Below are positions 1 through 5,381 of a stretch of 6,958 nt of DNA, in pieces; position 1 is the first letter of the stretch, and every line of letters starts with the position of its first letter. The notes beneath the pieces are model-generated. The model was not told where the DNA came from, did no database searches, and saw only the letters and a program-made list of their open reading frames with translations. This DNA comes from Clostridia bacterium (GTDB taxonomy: Bacteria > Bacillota > Clostridia > Christensenellales > Aristaeellaceae): positions 1-6,958 of the forward strand of contig JAFWBZ010000344.1 of the NCBI GenBank assembly GCA_017537105.1. The letters are read 5' to 3'. The translations under genes and the position numbers were made by a program.

Positions 1-760
1 CGACCTTCTTCATCACGGTCTCGACGATGGCGGGGGTGGCGTCATAGTACTTGTTGGTAGCCTCGCGGCCCTGGAAGTAGATGTCGGGGTTCTGGGCGGT
101 GCCGCGCTGATGCGGATGCTCGGGGTTCAGGCCGCCCTCGCGGAAGGCCTTGACCTTGTCCCAGTTCACCAGGCCCTTGATCTCCTCGTAGCCGTTGGCG
201 GGATCGATGGCGTCGATCTTCTGGATCTCATGGGAGGTGCGGAAGCCGTCGAAGAAGTGCAGGAAGGGCACGCTCGCCTCGATGGCGGACAGGTGCGCCA
301 CCAGCGCCATGTCGGTGGCCTCCTGGACGGAGTTGGACGCCAGCATCGCGAAGCCGGTCTGGCGGCAGGCCATGACGTCGGAGTGATCGCCAAAGATGTT
401 CAGCGCGTGATACGCCAGCGCGCGGGCGGAGACGTGGAACACGCCCGGCATGAGCTCGCCGGAGATCTTGTACATGTTGGGGATCATCAGCAGCAGGCCC
501 TGGGACGCGGTGAAGGTGGTGGTCATCGCGCCGGCGGCCAGAGAGCCGTGCACGGCGCCCGCGGCGCCCGCCTCAGACTGCATCTCCGCCACGCGGACCT
601 TCTGGCCGTACAGATTCAGGCGGCCATGGGCGGCCCACTCGTCGGCGACCTCCGCCATCGGGGAGGAAGGCGTGATGGGATAGATAGCGGCCACATCGCT
701 GAATGCATAGGCGACATGGCTGACGGCAGTGTTGCCATCAACGGTAAGTTTGATGCTCAA
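1..760 (-). CDS. nifJ: Pyruvate:ferredoxin (flavodoxin) oxidoreductase, N-terminal part (runs off the window)
   Basis: About 253 codons of the 5' end are present; full-length enzymes are roughly 1170-1200 residues. It oxidatively decarboxylates pyruvate to acetyl-CoA and CO2 and reduces ferredoxin, using thiamine diphosphate and iron-sulfur clusters in the cytoplasm; it is central to anaerobic fermentation. The visible part is domain I. YPITPSSPMAE at residues 27-37 is the family signature. Thr30, Glu63 (in MQSEAGAAGAVHG) and Arg113 (in HVSARA) sit one position from the pyruvate/cofactor residues T31, E64 and R114 of the Desulfovibrio africanus enzyme. TFTASQGLLLM and the HFFDGFRTSHE stretch also fit. 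The start is TTG at 758-760: it puts the conserved residues in register, AAGGAGGG lies 7 bases upstream at 768-775, and no in-frame ATG occurs before residue 35. The gene has its own promoter. The identity is secure; only the C-terminal two thirds cannot be checked. Confidence 0.97.
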   Translation of the reverse strand, partial: MSIKLTVDGNTAVSHVAYAFSDVAAIYPITPSSPMAEVADEWAAHGRLNLYGQKVRVAEMQSEAGAAGAVHGSLAAGAMTTTFTASQGLLLMIPNMYKISGELMPGVFHVSARALAYHALNIFGDHSDVMACRQTGFAMLASNSVQEATDMALVAHLSAIEASVPFLHFFDGFRTSHEIQKIDAIDPANGYEEIKGLVNWDKVKAFREGGLNPEHPHQRGTAQNPDIYFQGREATNKYYDATPAIVETVMKKV

Positions 761-767
761 CGGAATT

Positions 768-775
768 CCCTCCTT
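768..775 (-). promoter_or_regulatory. Ribosome binding site fixing the nifJ TTG start
   Basis: On the minus strand AAGGAGGG lies 7 bases before TTG at 758-760. It is close to a perfect anti-16S match and is the reason for choosing TTG over a later ATG. Confidence 0.9.
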
Positions 776-813
776 ATAAAGTATCAGGTGAATAGCCTAA
801 ACCATCAATCTAT

Positions 814-842
814 ATTATACAAAATGAACCCTGTTTAGTCAA
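814..842 (-). promoter_or_regulatory. Sigma-A promoter of nifJ
   Basis: On the minus strand TTGACT (837-842) and TATAAT (814-819) are separated by exactly 17 bases. This is 5/6 plus 6/6 agreement with the sigma-A consensus. Transcription should begin near 807, giving an untranslated leader of about 47 bases before the TTG start. The region is AT-rich, unlike the GC-rich surroundings. No operator palindrome was obvious, so I infer strong, largely constitutive expression. Confidence 0.88.
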
Positions 843-888
843 GGCAAATCTGGGGCACATGTCTGTCATGCGATGTCGCCTTCTCTCG

Positions 889-947
889 GCTCCCCCTCGG
901 CGCCCCTTTCAGGGGAGCTGGCAGCACAGAGCGCTGACTGAGGGGGC
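889..947. repeat. Cloverleaf-like palindromic intergenic element
   Basis: An outer stem CCCCCTC (892-898) with GAGGGGG (940-946) encloses two smaller hairpins: CCCC (903-906) with GGGG (912-915) around a TTTCA loop, and CAGC (922-925) with GCTG (933-936). The pattern of CCCCCTC, then a CCCC/GGGG hairpin, AGCTGGCAGC and GACTGAGGGGG resembles, from memory, short repeats scattered between genes in many Clostridia genomes. Only one copy lies in this window, so the repeat status rests on recollection while the pairing is directly visible. It might act in RNA end processing or be a relic of a small non-autonomous mobile element. Confidence 0.6.
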
Positions 948-1003
948 GTTGCCCTCTAAAACGTGGAGATCCTGTCGTTTCCAGCGCCTCCCGACAGGGC
1001 AGA

Positions 1004-1032
1004 CGCCCGCCCCGGGCTCTATGGGGCGGGTG
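1004..1032. repeat. GC-rich hairpin
   Basis: CCCGCCCC (1006-1013) pairs perfectly with GGGGCGGG (1023-1030) around a 9-base loop; the stem can be extended by a G-U and a C-G pair. No T-run follows on either strand, so it is not a standard intrinsic terminator by itself. It would form in the 3' end of the pilT operon transcript. Confidence 0.55.
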
Positions 1033-1069
1033 GATGGGGGAAAAGGCCGGGCTTCGACAGAAACGAAAG

Positions 1070-1110
1070 CCCGGGATTTTGCGCTGGAATCTGTGGCACA
1101 AAATCCCGGG
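1070..1110 (-). terminator. Probable terminator of the pilus operon (12-bp perfect inverted repeat)
   Basis: CCCGGGATTTTG (1070-1081) is the exact reverse complement of CAAAATCCCGGG (1099-1110), with a 17-base loop. It sits 48 bases beyond the pilT stop codon. On the minus strand the stem is followed by CTTTCGTTTCTGTCG, a T-rich but interrupted tail, so it is a weak match to an intrinsic terminator. The arm at 1067-1074 can pair instead with CCGGGCTT at 1047-1054, so two structures exclude each other. Position and strength of the stem make the end of the pilT transcript the likeliest role. Confidence 0.55.
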
Positions 1111-1158
1111 GAAATATCCAGGCGGCAGCAAATGGGGTCCGGGGCATCGCCTCGGGGG

Positions 1159-2211
1159 CTACAGGCGCTTGACCAGCGTCTCGGGACTGACGGCGTAGAG
1201 CAGGGCCGTCTCCCGGGTGATGGCGCCAGCGCGGAACAGCTTCTGAAGCTCCGCGTCCATGGACAGCATGCCCTGGCCCGCGCCGCCGAAGATGGCGTTG
1301 TCGATCTGGTGGGTGCGCCCGTCGCGGATCAGGTTCTGGATGGCGGGATTGACCGTCATGACCTCGAACACGGCCACCTGGCCGCCGTCCTTCTTCGGCA
1401 CCAGCCGCTGGGAGACCACGGCGCGCAGCACCATGGAGATCTGCACGCGCACCTGGGCCTGCTGCTCGGCGGGGAAGGTGTCCAGAATGCGGTCGACGGT
1501 CTTGGCCGCGCCGGTGGTGTGCAGCGAGGAGAGCAGCAGATGGCCGGTCTCCGCGGCGGTGATGGCGGTGCGGATGGTCTCCAGGTCGCGCATCTCGCCC
1601 AGCATGATCACGTCCGGCGCCTGGCGCAGCGCCGCGCGCAGGGCGCGGGCGAAGGTCGGGGCGTCGTTGGGCACATCGCGCTGGCTCACCAGCGAGCGCT
1701 TGTGGTTGTGAATGTACTCGATGGGATCCTCAATGGTCACGATGTGGCCGTCCCGCTCGCGATTGATCTTGTCTACCATACAGGCCAGCGTGGTGGACTT
1801 GCCGCTGCCCGCGGGGCCCGTGACCAGGATCATGCCGTTGCGGAACCGGGACAGCTCCATGACCATGTCCGGCACGCCCAGCTCCCGGGGATCCGGCAGC
1901 CCGAAGGCCACCATGCGGCAGGTGGCCGCCATGGTGCCGCGCTGGAAGTAGGCGTTGCAGCGAAAGCGGCTCAGGCCCGCCATGGCGAAGGAGAAGTCGT
2001 CGTCGCCCTCGTCCTGCAGCCGGGCGATGTCGCGGTGCGCCAGATCATAGGCCTCGCGCACCAGCTGCTCCGTCTCCGCGGGCCTGACGATTTCTTCGGA
2101 CAGCGGCACCATGTCGCCCTTGACCTTGCAGGTCACCTTCGCGCCGGGAACGATGAAGATATCCGAGCCGGACAGCTCGTAGGCCCGGGTCAGCAGTTGT
2201 TTCAGTTCCAT
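1159..2211 (-). CDS. pilT: Type IV pilus twitching/retraction ATPase PilT
   Basis: This 350-residue protein (typical PilT is about 345) belongs to the type II/IV secretion ATPase superfamily. It would form a cytoplasmic hexamer at the pilus base and power filament retraction. The N-terminal domain is residues 1-100 (LLTRAYELSGSDIFI). The motor domain has Walker A GPAGSGKST at 132-140, the Asp box IVTIEDPIEYIH at 157-168 with Glu161, Walker B DVIMLGEMRD at 200-209 and the His box GHLLLSSLHTTGA at 223-235 with His231. AIQNLIRDGR at 290-299 matches the AIRNLIRE motif that marks PilT rather than PilB, and PilB's four-cysteine zinc site is absent. The start ATG follows GGAGG by 4 bases and overlaps the upstream gene by 10 bases, which implies coupled translation. 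It is the last gene of the operon. An assembly role in a pseudopilus remains possible, since no extension ATPase lies nearby. Confidence 0.95.
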   Translation of the reverse strand: MELKQLLTRAYELSGSDIFIVPGAKVTCKVKGDMVPLSEEIVRPAETEQLVREAYDLAHRDIARLQDEGDDDFSFAMAGLSRFRCNAYFQRGTMAATCRMVAFGLPDPRELGVPDMVMELSRFRNGMILVTGPAGSGKSTTLACMVDKINRERDGHIVTIEDPIEYIHNHKRSLVSQRDVPNDAPTFARALRAALRQAPDVIMLGEMRDLETIRTAITAAETGHLLLSSLHTTGAAKTVDRILDTFPAEQQAQVRVQISMVLRAVVSQRLVPKKDGGQVAVFEVMTVNPAIQNLIRDGRTHQIDNAIFGGAGQGMLSMDAELQKLFRAGAITRETALLYAVSPETLVKRL

Positions 2212-2639
2212 TCTTCCTCCGTGATCGCCGTCAGGCGATGGTTGACCCAGCTGAAGCGCTCCGCCTCCCCCAGGGGATTCAGCGCCACCGCGCAGTCCAG
2301 CATGCGGTAGCCGTCGGTCAGGCTCCAGCGGATCACTCTGTCCGCAAGCTCCATGTCCGCGGGCAGATAGGTGCGCACCGCCAGCGCGTAGGCCTCGTCG
2401 TCCTCCGCGATTTCTGCGTAGTGGGCGGCGATGGCATCCAGCTTCGCGAGCTGCTGCTCCGCCTCGACGTTCAGCGCATAGCCCGCCTGCACCACCTGCA
2501 CGCTGCGGGCCGAGAGCTTGCTGTCGTTCCGGGCGTTCATCAGCGCCAGTATGCCCAGCACGCTCATGCTCAGGATCACCACCACCAGGATCAGCGACGC
2601 TGCGCCGGGGCCAAAGGAAATCCTGCTTCTGCGATTCAC
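2202..2639 (-). CDS. PilX/GspK-like membrane-anchored minor pilin candidate
   Basis: A 145-residue protein. A short basic N-terminus (NRRSR) is followed by one membrane helix at about residues 13-34 (rich in Leu, Val, Ile), then an acidic extracellular domain beginning with a likely helix rich in Ala, Gln and Glu (about 36-88). The arrangement resembles PilX or GspK N-termini, which start with a similar hydrophobic stretch. There is no Glu at +5 after the possible Gly12 cleavage point, as is also true of GspK tip pseudopilins. I do not recognise the C-terminal part. The GTG start at 2637-2639 overlaps the previous gene's TGA (GTGA), so translation is probably coupled; a longer reading from 2750 would lie inside the previous gene and is unlikely. 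It ends 10 bases inside pilT. A role at a pilus tip or in assembly is inferred from context only. Confidence 0.72.
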   Translation of the reverse strand: MNRRSRISFGPGAASLILVVVILSMSVLGILALMNARNDSKLSARSVQVVQAGYALNVEAEQQLAKLDAIAAHYAEIAEDDEAYALAVRTYLPADMELADRVIRWSLTDGYRMLDCAVALNPLGEAERFSWVNHRLTAITEEEWN

Positions 2640-3061
2640 GGCCGTCCCCCCCTGTAGCGGGCGCAGGGTAGCGAGAACAGCTCCGCGTCCTCCTGCCTGG
2701 CCTGGTCCACGTTGCGCATGCTGTAAAACGCCCGAACGCTGCCGCGCCACAGCGCACCCGCGTCGGTGGGCGTCTCCTCTCCCTCAACGTACAGCGTGTA
2801 TCCGTCCTCCGCGCGCGTCCAGACGTCGTGGGAGCAGCTGAACGCCAGCGCCTCCAGCGCCTCGTCCACGTCGTCTGCGGCATAGAGCGCCTCGGCCACG
2901 TTCTGCGCCTCCGCCAGCGCCCTCGTCTCCACGCCCGCCTTCGCGGTGAGGTTGTGTGCGGTCACGAACACCTGCACCACCACCGTCGCGGACAACATGA
3001 AGAACAGCACCGCAATGAGAATCTCCACCAAGAGCACGTTCGATCGATTCCTGTTGTCCAT
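2636..3061 (-). CDS. Prepilin-like protein (type II secretion/type IV pilus pseudopilin)
   Basis: A 141-residue protein with the typical layout of a pseudopilin. A short charged leader (MDNRNRSN) is followed by a hydrophobic helix at about residues 9-31 with Glu13, which becomes +5 if cleavage occurs after Asn8. The sequence VLLVEILIAVLFFML resembles the FTLVELLIVI motif, but the usual Gly at -1 is replaced by Asn. The helix continues into an Ala/Glu-rich amphipathic part (about 38-72). Two cysteines (76 and 133) could form the disulfide often seen in pilin globular domains. AGGAG lies 6 bases before the ATG. It follows the DUF4860-like gene after 95 bases and overlaps the next gene by 4 bases. 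A run of seven G residues lies just before its stop codon. A pseudopilin role is well supported; which subunit it is cannot be told. Confidence 0.8.
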   Translation of the reverse strand: MDNRNRSNVLLVEILIAVLFFMLSATVVVQVFVTAHNLTAKAGVETRALAEAQNVAEALYAADDVDEALEALAFSCSHDVWTRAEDGYTLYVEGEETPTDAGALWRGSVRAFYSMRNVDQARQEDAELFSLPCARYRGGRP

Positions 3062-3156
3062 CTTGAACTCCTACACCTCAAAAAACCTTGCAACGGTCAT
3101 GAATCCCCCGTGCACACCTATGAATGAAGCCCGTCTGCAATCCTGCGCGGCACGCC
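3062..3156 (-). other. 95-base gap inside the pilus operon, with a possible nine-codon ORF
   Basis: This is the only sizeable gap in the operon. On the minus strand GGGGGA precedes an ATG at 3098-3100, which opens nine codons (MTVARFFEV) ending in TAG at 3071-3073. That stop codon overlaps the AGGAG ribosome site of the next gene. I see no promoter or hairpin terminator. The tiny frame may be chance; it could also keep ribosomes moving towards the next start. Confidence 0.3.
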
Positions 3157-3807
3157 CTACGGCGCGCACCGCAGCGCCACCTGTACCCGGCTCGTCTCCC
3201 CGTTGGCGCCGGTCATGCTGACCGTCACCAGGCGGCCCTCCACAGCTGCGTCGAAGCTGTCCGCCGCGCAGATCGCCGTGCCGTCCTCCGGAAGGAAGTC
3301 ACTGTCCGCGTCGGTGAACTGCTCCCACAGCTGCCCGTCGTACTGATAGATCCAGGTCACGTAGGGCTCATCGTCGATCTCCTCGTAGAGCGCGACGGCC
3401 TTCAGGCTGTCCTGCGCGCCCTCCGGCGCCGCCCCGTCCGCGTCGCGGCGGACCCAGGCCAGGCCGGAATCCTCGTCGTCCAGGTCGCCGTCCTCCTCAA
3501 AGTCGAGATCCTCGTCGTCCTCGAACGCTTCTTCGTCGTAGTCCTCTTCGTCCTCCGCGTCCGCCGGGAACGCGTCAAACACCTCTACGGCCACTGCACC
3601 CGCGCCGTCCTCTGCGCGAAGCATGCTGCGCACATAGGCATTCAGCACGCGATAGTCATTGTTCGCCTCGGAGCGATCCACCGTGCCGCGGTACATCTGT
3701 GCGCCCAGCAGCACCATAAGCGTGGACATCACCGCGAACAGGCCCAGCAGCACGAATACGAACACGCCCTGCATGTGGTGCTGCACTCTCCCATGGTTCC
3801 CGCTCAC
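3157..3807 (-). CDS. DUF4860-like membrane-anchored protein with an acidic insert
   Basis: A 216-residue protein. One membrane helix lies at about residues 14-37 after a His-rich N-terminus (NHGRVQHHMQG); the remainder should lie outside the cell. From memory the overall pattern matches DUF4860 proteins in clostridial pilus clusters: the G-VFVFVLLGLFAVMS helix, GAQMYR, the TWIYQYDGQLWEQF stretch (151-164) and a C-terminal beta-rich part. Two cysteines, 180 and 214, could pair. Residues 83-113 form an exceptional acidic tract with 23 Asp or Glu in 31. The start is GTG, which overlaps the previous gene's TGA as GTGA. The function of DUF4860 is unknown; membership of an operon with pilin-like genes suggests a minor pseudopilin or assembly factor. 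The gene call is firm, the family call less so. Confidence 0.78.
   Translation of the reverse strand: MSGNHGRVQHHMQGVFVFVLLGLFAVMSTLMVLLGAQMYRGTVDRSEANNDYRVLNAYVRSMLRAEDGAGAVAVEVFDAFPADAEDEEDYDEEAFEDDEDLDFEEDGDLDDEDSGLAWVRRDADGAAPEGAQDSLKAVALYEEIDDEPYVTWIYQYDGQLWEQFTDADSDFLPEDGTAICAADSFDAAVEGRLVTVSMTGANGETSRVQVALRCAP
3469..3561 (-). repeat. Low-complexity acidic tract within the DUF4860-like gene
   Basis: These bases encode residues 83-113, of which 23 are Asp or Glu, broken only by Ala, Tyr, Phe, Leu and Gly. The coding strand is a near-repeat of GAC/GAG/GAA codons (seen as CTC/GTC/TTC runs on the plus strand), a composition that could expand or contract by replication slippage. Confidence 0.85.
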
Positions 3808-4112
3808 GATTCATCCGCCTCCACTTCCGTCACGTAGATCTCCGGCAGCAGGTTCGACGCGAAGGCGTCGTAGGTCACGAAATACCGCGACGCATCGTAG
3901 GCGAGGCCGTAGTTCTCGCGGAGGTAATTCAACTCCTCCGGATACGCGCCCTCGACGGCATAGCAGGTCAGCGCGGCCTCGCGCACCGCGTCCTCGACGA
4001 ACTTCGTCTGCGCGTCGCTCTGGGCGGTGCCGACCCGGGAGACCAGCAGCCACGTGCCGCAGAGCAGCAGGGCGATCAACAGAACGACCGCGATCTCCTT
4101 TCGGTTCACCAT
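3804..4112 (-). CDS. Small pilin-like membrane-anchored protein
   Basis: A 102-residue protein with a short leader (MVNRKE), one hydrophobic helix at about residues 7-25 and an extracellular domain of about 75 residues. The segment 38-58 is a likely amphipathic helix that continues the membrane helix, as in pilins, and AYPEELNYLRENYGL (57-70) followed by SRYFVTYDAFASNLLPEI resembles, from memory, small hypothetical proteins found beside gspF in Clostridia. Glu6 directly precedes the hydrophobic stretch, so the Glu+5 arrangement of true prepilins is not met. AAAGGAGG lies 8 bases before the ATG. It is 35 bases downstream of gspF and overlaps the DUF4860-like gene by 4 bases (GTGA). I cannot name the family; a pseudopilus component is the inference. 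Confidence 0.72.
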   Translation of the reverse strand: MVNRKEIAVVLLIALLLCGTWLLVSRVGTAQSDAQTKFVEDAVREAALTCYAVEGAYPEELNYLRENYGLAYDASRYFVTYDAFASNLLPEIYVTEVEADES

Positions 4113-4120
4113 CGCGTCCT

Positions 4121-4128
4121 CCTCCTTT
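4121..4128 (-). promoter_or_regulatory. Ribosome binding site of the small pilin-like gene
   Basis: AAAGGAGG on the minus strand lies 8 bases before the ATG at 4110-4112. Its strength suggests this gene initiates independently of gspF, which ends 20 bases further upstream. Confidence 0.85.
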
Positions 4129-4147
4129 GGAAAAGACCGGTGTCAGG

Positions 4148-5200
4148 TTACAGCATGCTGGACAGGATGCCGGCCATGGGCAGCATGACAGACAGCAGGA
4201 TCGCGCCGATGACGATGGACAGCAGCGCGATCAGCGTGGGTTCGATGATCGCCACCAGCTGCGAAATGCCGGTCTCCACCTGCTCCTCGTAGATGCCCGC
4301 GATCTTCGCCATCACCTGGTCCTCGCGGCCCGCGGCCACGCCCATGCGGATCATGCGATCGTGCAGGCCGTCGAACAGCTTGGAGCGGGACATCGCGTCC
4401 GCGAAAGATTCGCCGGCGTCCAGGTCCTTGCGAATGCCCTCCACCCTTCCGGCGGCCTCGCCGTCGGAGAGGATCGTGGGCATCAGCCGGAAGGCCTCGC
4501 CCGTGGGGAAGCCGCTGGACAGCATCATCGAGAGCACACTGGCCACGCGGGAGGCGGACAGCTTCATGCTCAGGCGGCGGATCGGCGGGAACACGCTGCG
4601 CAAAAGGCCCAGCACGCGCTCCCGGGCGGAGGTCTTCATCAGGATGGCGCAGACGAGCACCGCCAGTACCGCCAGGCCCACCAGCGCCAGCACCACCCAG
4701 CCCACGGTGGAGCCGAACTTCATCAGCGCCGCGCCGGAACGGGTCATCTCTACGCCCATGGAATTCAGCACCCGCCGGAACACCGGCAGCACCTTCCACA
4801 GCATGATCAGCACGATCAGCACCAGCATCACGCCCAGCACCAGCGGATAGGTCACGGCGCTCACCACGGAGCTGCGAATGCGGTCCTCCCGGCCGTAGTA
4901 GTCCGCCAGGCCGTTCATCACGCTCTCCAGCTGTCCGGTCTGCTCGCCGATGCCTGCCACCTCCACCAGGTAGGTGGGCCAGCGGCCATCCTGCTTCAGC
5001 GCCTGGTACAGCGAACCCGTCTCGTTCACGCCCTTGCTGGCGGACTGGTACAGGTCGGCGTACTCCGAGTCCCGGGTCGTCTCCGCCAGGGTCTCCATGC
5101 CGTCATAGAGCGGCAGGCCCGCCGAAAGAATCAGCGCCACCTGGCTGCAGAAGCTGGACAGCTCCGCAGATGCAATGCCACGTTTTCCCTTGCCGGTCAT
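4148..5200 (-). CDS. gspF: Type II secretion / type IV pilus inner-membrane platform protein (GspF/PilC family)
   Basis: A 350-residue polytopic protein that sits in the cytoplasmic membrane and links the ATPase motor to the growing pseudopilus. It has two T2SSF repeats, at about residues 17-140 and 217-342. Family marks are GIGEQTGQLESVM (83-95), the TYP before the first helix (117-119) and the C-terminal EPTLIALLSIVIGAILLSVMLP pattern (320-341). Membrane helices lie at about 119-138, 165-188 and 317-343. The start chosen is ATG at 5198-5200, which has AGGAGG 9 bases upstream. An in-frame ATG six codons earlier (5216-5218) has GAGGAG only two bases away, so it is less likely. It is the first gene of the operon. 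Typical GspF/PilC proteins are about 400 residues; this one lacks some N-terminal sequence, as is common in Firmicute versions. Confidence 0.93.
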   Translation of the reverse strand: MTGKGKRGIASAELSSFCSQVALILSAGLPLYDGMETLAETTRDSEYADLYQSASKGVNETGSLYQALKQDGRWPTYLVEVAGIGEQTGQLESVMNGLADYYGREDRIRSSVVSAVTYPLVLGVMLVLIVLIMLWKVLPVFRRVLNSMGVEMTRSGAALMKFGSTVGWVVLALVGLAVLAVLVCAILMKTSARERVLGLLRSVFPPIRRLSMKLSASRVASVLSMMLSSGFPTGEAFRLMPTILSDGEAAGRVEGIRKDLDAGESFADAMSRSKLFDGLHDRMIRMGVAAGREDQVMAKIAGIYEEQVETGISQLVAIIEPTLIALLSIVIGAILLSVMLPMAGILSSML

Positions 5201-5209
5201 GAACAATAA

Positions 5210-5215
5210 CCTCCT
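5210..5215 (-). promoter_or_regulatory. Ribosome binding site supporting the gspF start
   Basis: AGGAGG on the minus strand, 9 bases before ATG 5198-5200. It lies inside the alternative six-codon extension from 5218, so its presence argues for the shorter protein. Confidence 0.7.
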
Positions 5216-5319
5216 CATGTCTCCTCGGGGGATTGGTCCTTCCGATAAATGGTCTGCGCCGGAGTGAGTATTCCGGGCGGGGATGTGCTGATTCGGGCGG
5301 AGAGACTGAAAGCCCCAAG

Positions 5320-5352
5320 GTCCTTCGGCCCGGTCTTTGGCCGGACGCCAAA
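5320..5352 (-). other. Alternative hairpins in the leader between the transglutaminase gene and gspF
   Basis: Two structures compete. GTCC (5320-5323) and GGCC (5327-5330) can pair with GGCC (5339-5342) and GGAC (5343-5346) around an 8-base loop with a 3-base bulge. Alternatively TTTGGC (5336-5341) pairs with GCCAAA (5347-5352) around a 5-base loop. They share bases and cannot coexist. No T-run follows, so neither is a clear terminator. I compared the segment with c-di-GMP riboswitch motifs and found no match. No recognisable sigma-A promoter occurs between 5201 and 5381. Confidence 0.35.
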
Positions 5353-5381
5353 ATGCACCGCCCCGAATGCATAAACAGGCC

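Larger units (their letters stand above)
843..1158. other. 316-base intergenic stretch without a gene, rich in inverted repeats
   Basis: This lies between the end of the pilT operon and the nifJ promoter, both on the minus strand. Open frames crossing it on either strand have no ribosome site and a composition unlike coding sequence (Arg/Pro/Gly/Ser-rich). It holds a cloverleaf-like palindrome (about 889-947), a GC-rich hairpin (1004-1032) and two overlapping hairpins (1047-1074 and 1070-1110), listed separately. I see no tRNA or other RNA gene. Confidence 0.7.

Noticed and set aside
835..1131. A 98-codon minus-strand frame in the intergenic region
   Set aside because: It runs through all the inverted repeats and the nifJ -35 box, has no ribosome site and has a biased Arg/Pro/Ser composition.
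859..2310. A 483-codon open frame on the plus strand
   Set aside because: It lies antisense to pilT, whose motifs are unmistakable, and its product is rich in His, Gln, Arg and Gly, as expected for the complement of a GC-rich gene. It matches nothing I know.
1159..2883. An N-terminal extension of PilT by about 224 residues
   Set aside because: The extra part overlaps two upstream pilin-like genes in another frame and has no domain; the ATG at 2209-2211 gives a normal PilT length with a ribosome site.
3659..5209. A 516-codon open frame on the plus strand
   Set aside because: It is antisense to gspF and the small pilin-like gene; the product is a His/Gln/Arg-rich low-complexity string without domains.
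5220..5381. Possible cyclic di-GMP riboswitch before gspF, expected for some pilus genes
   Set aside because: I looked for the type I GGACGCAAAGCC/CCGGCCTAAA core and type II core motifs on the minus strand and did not find them.
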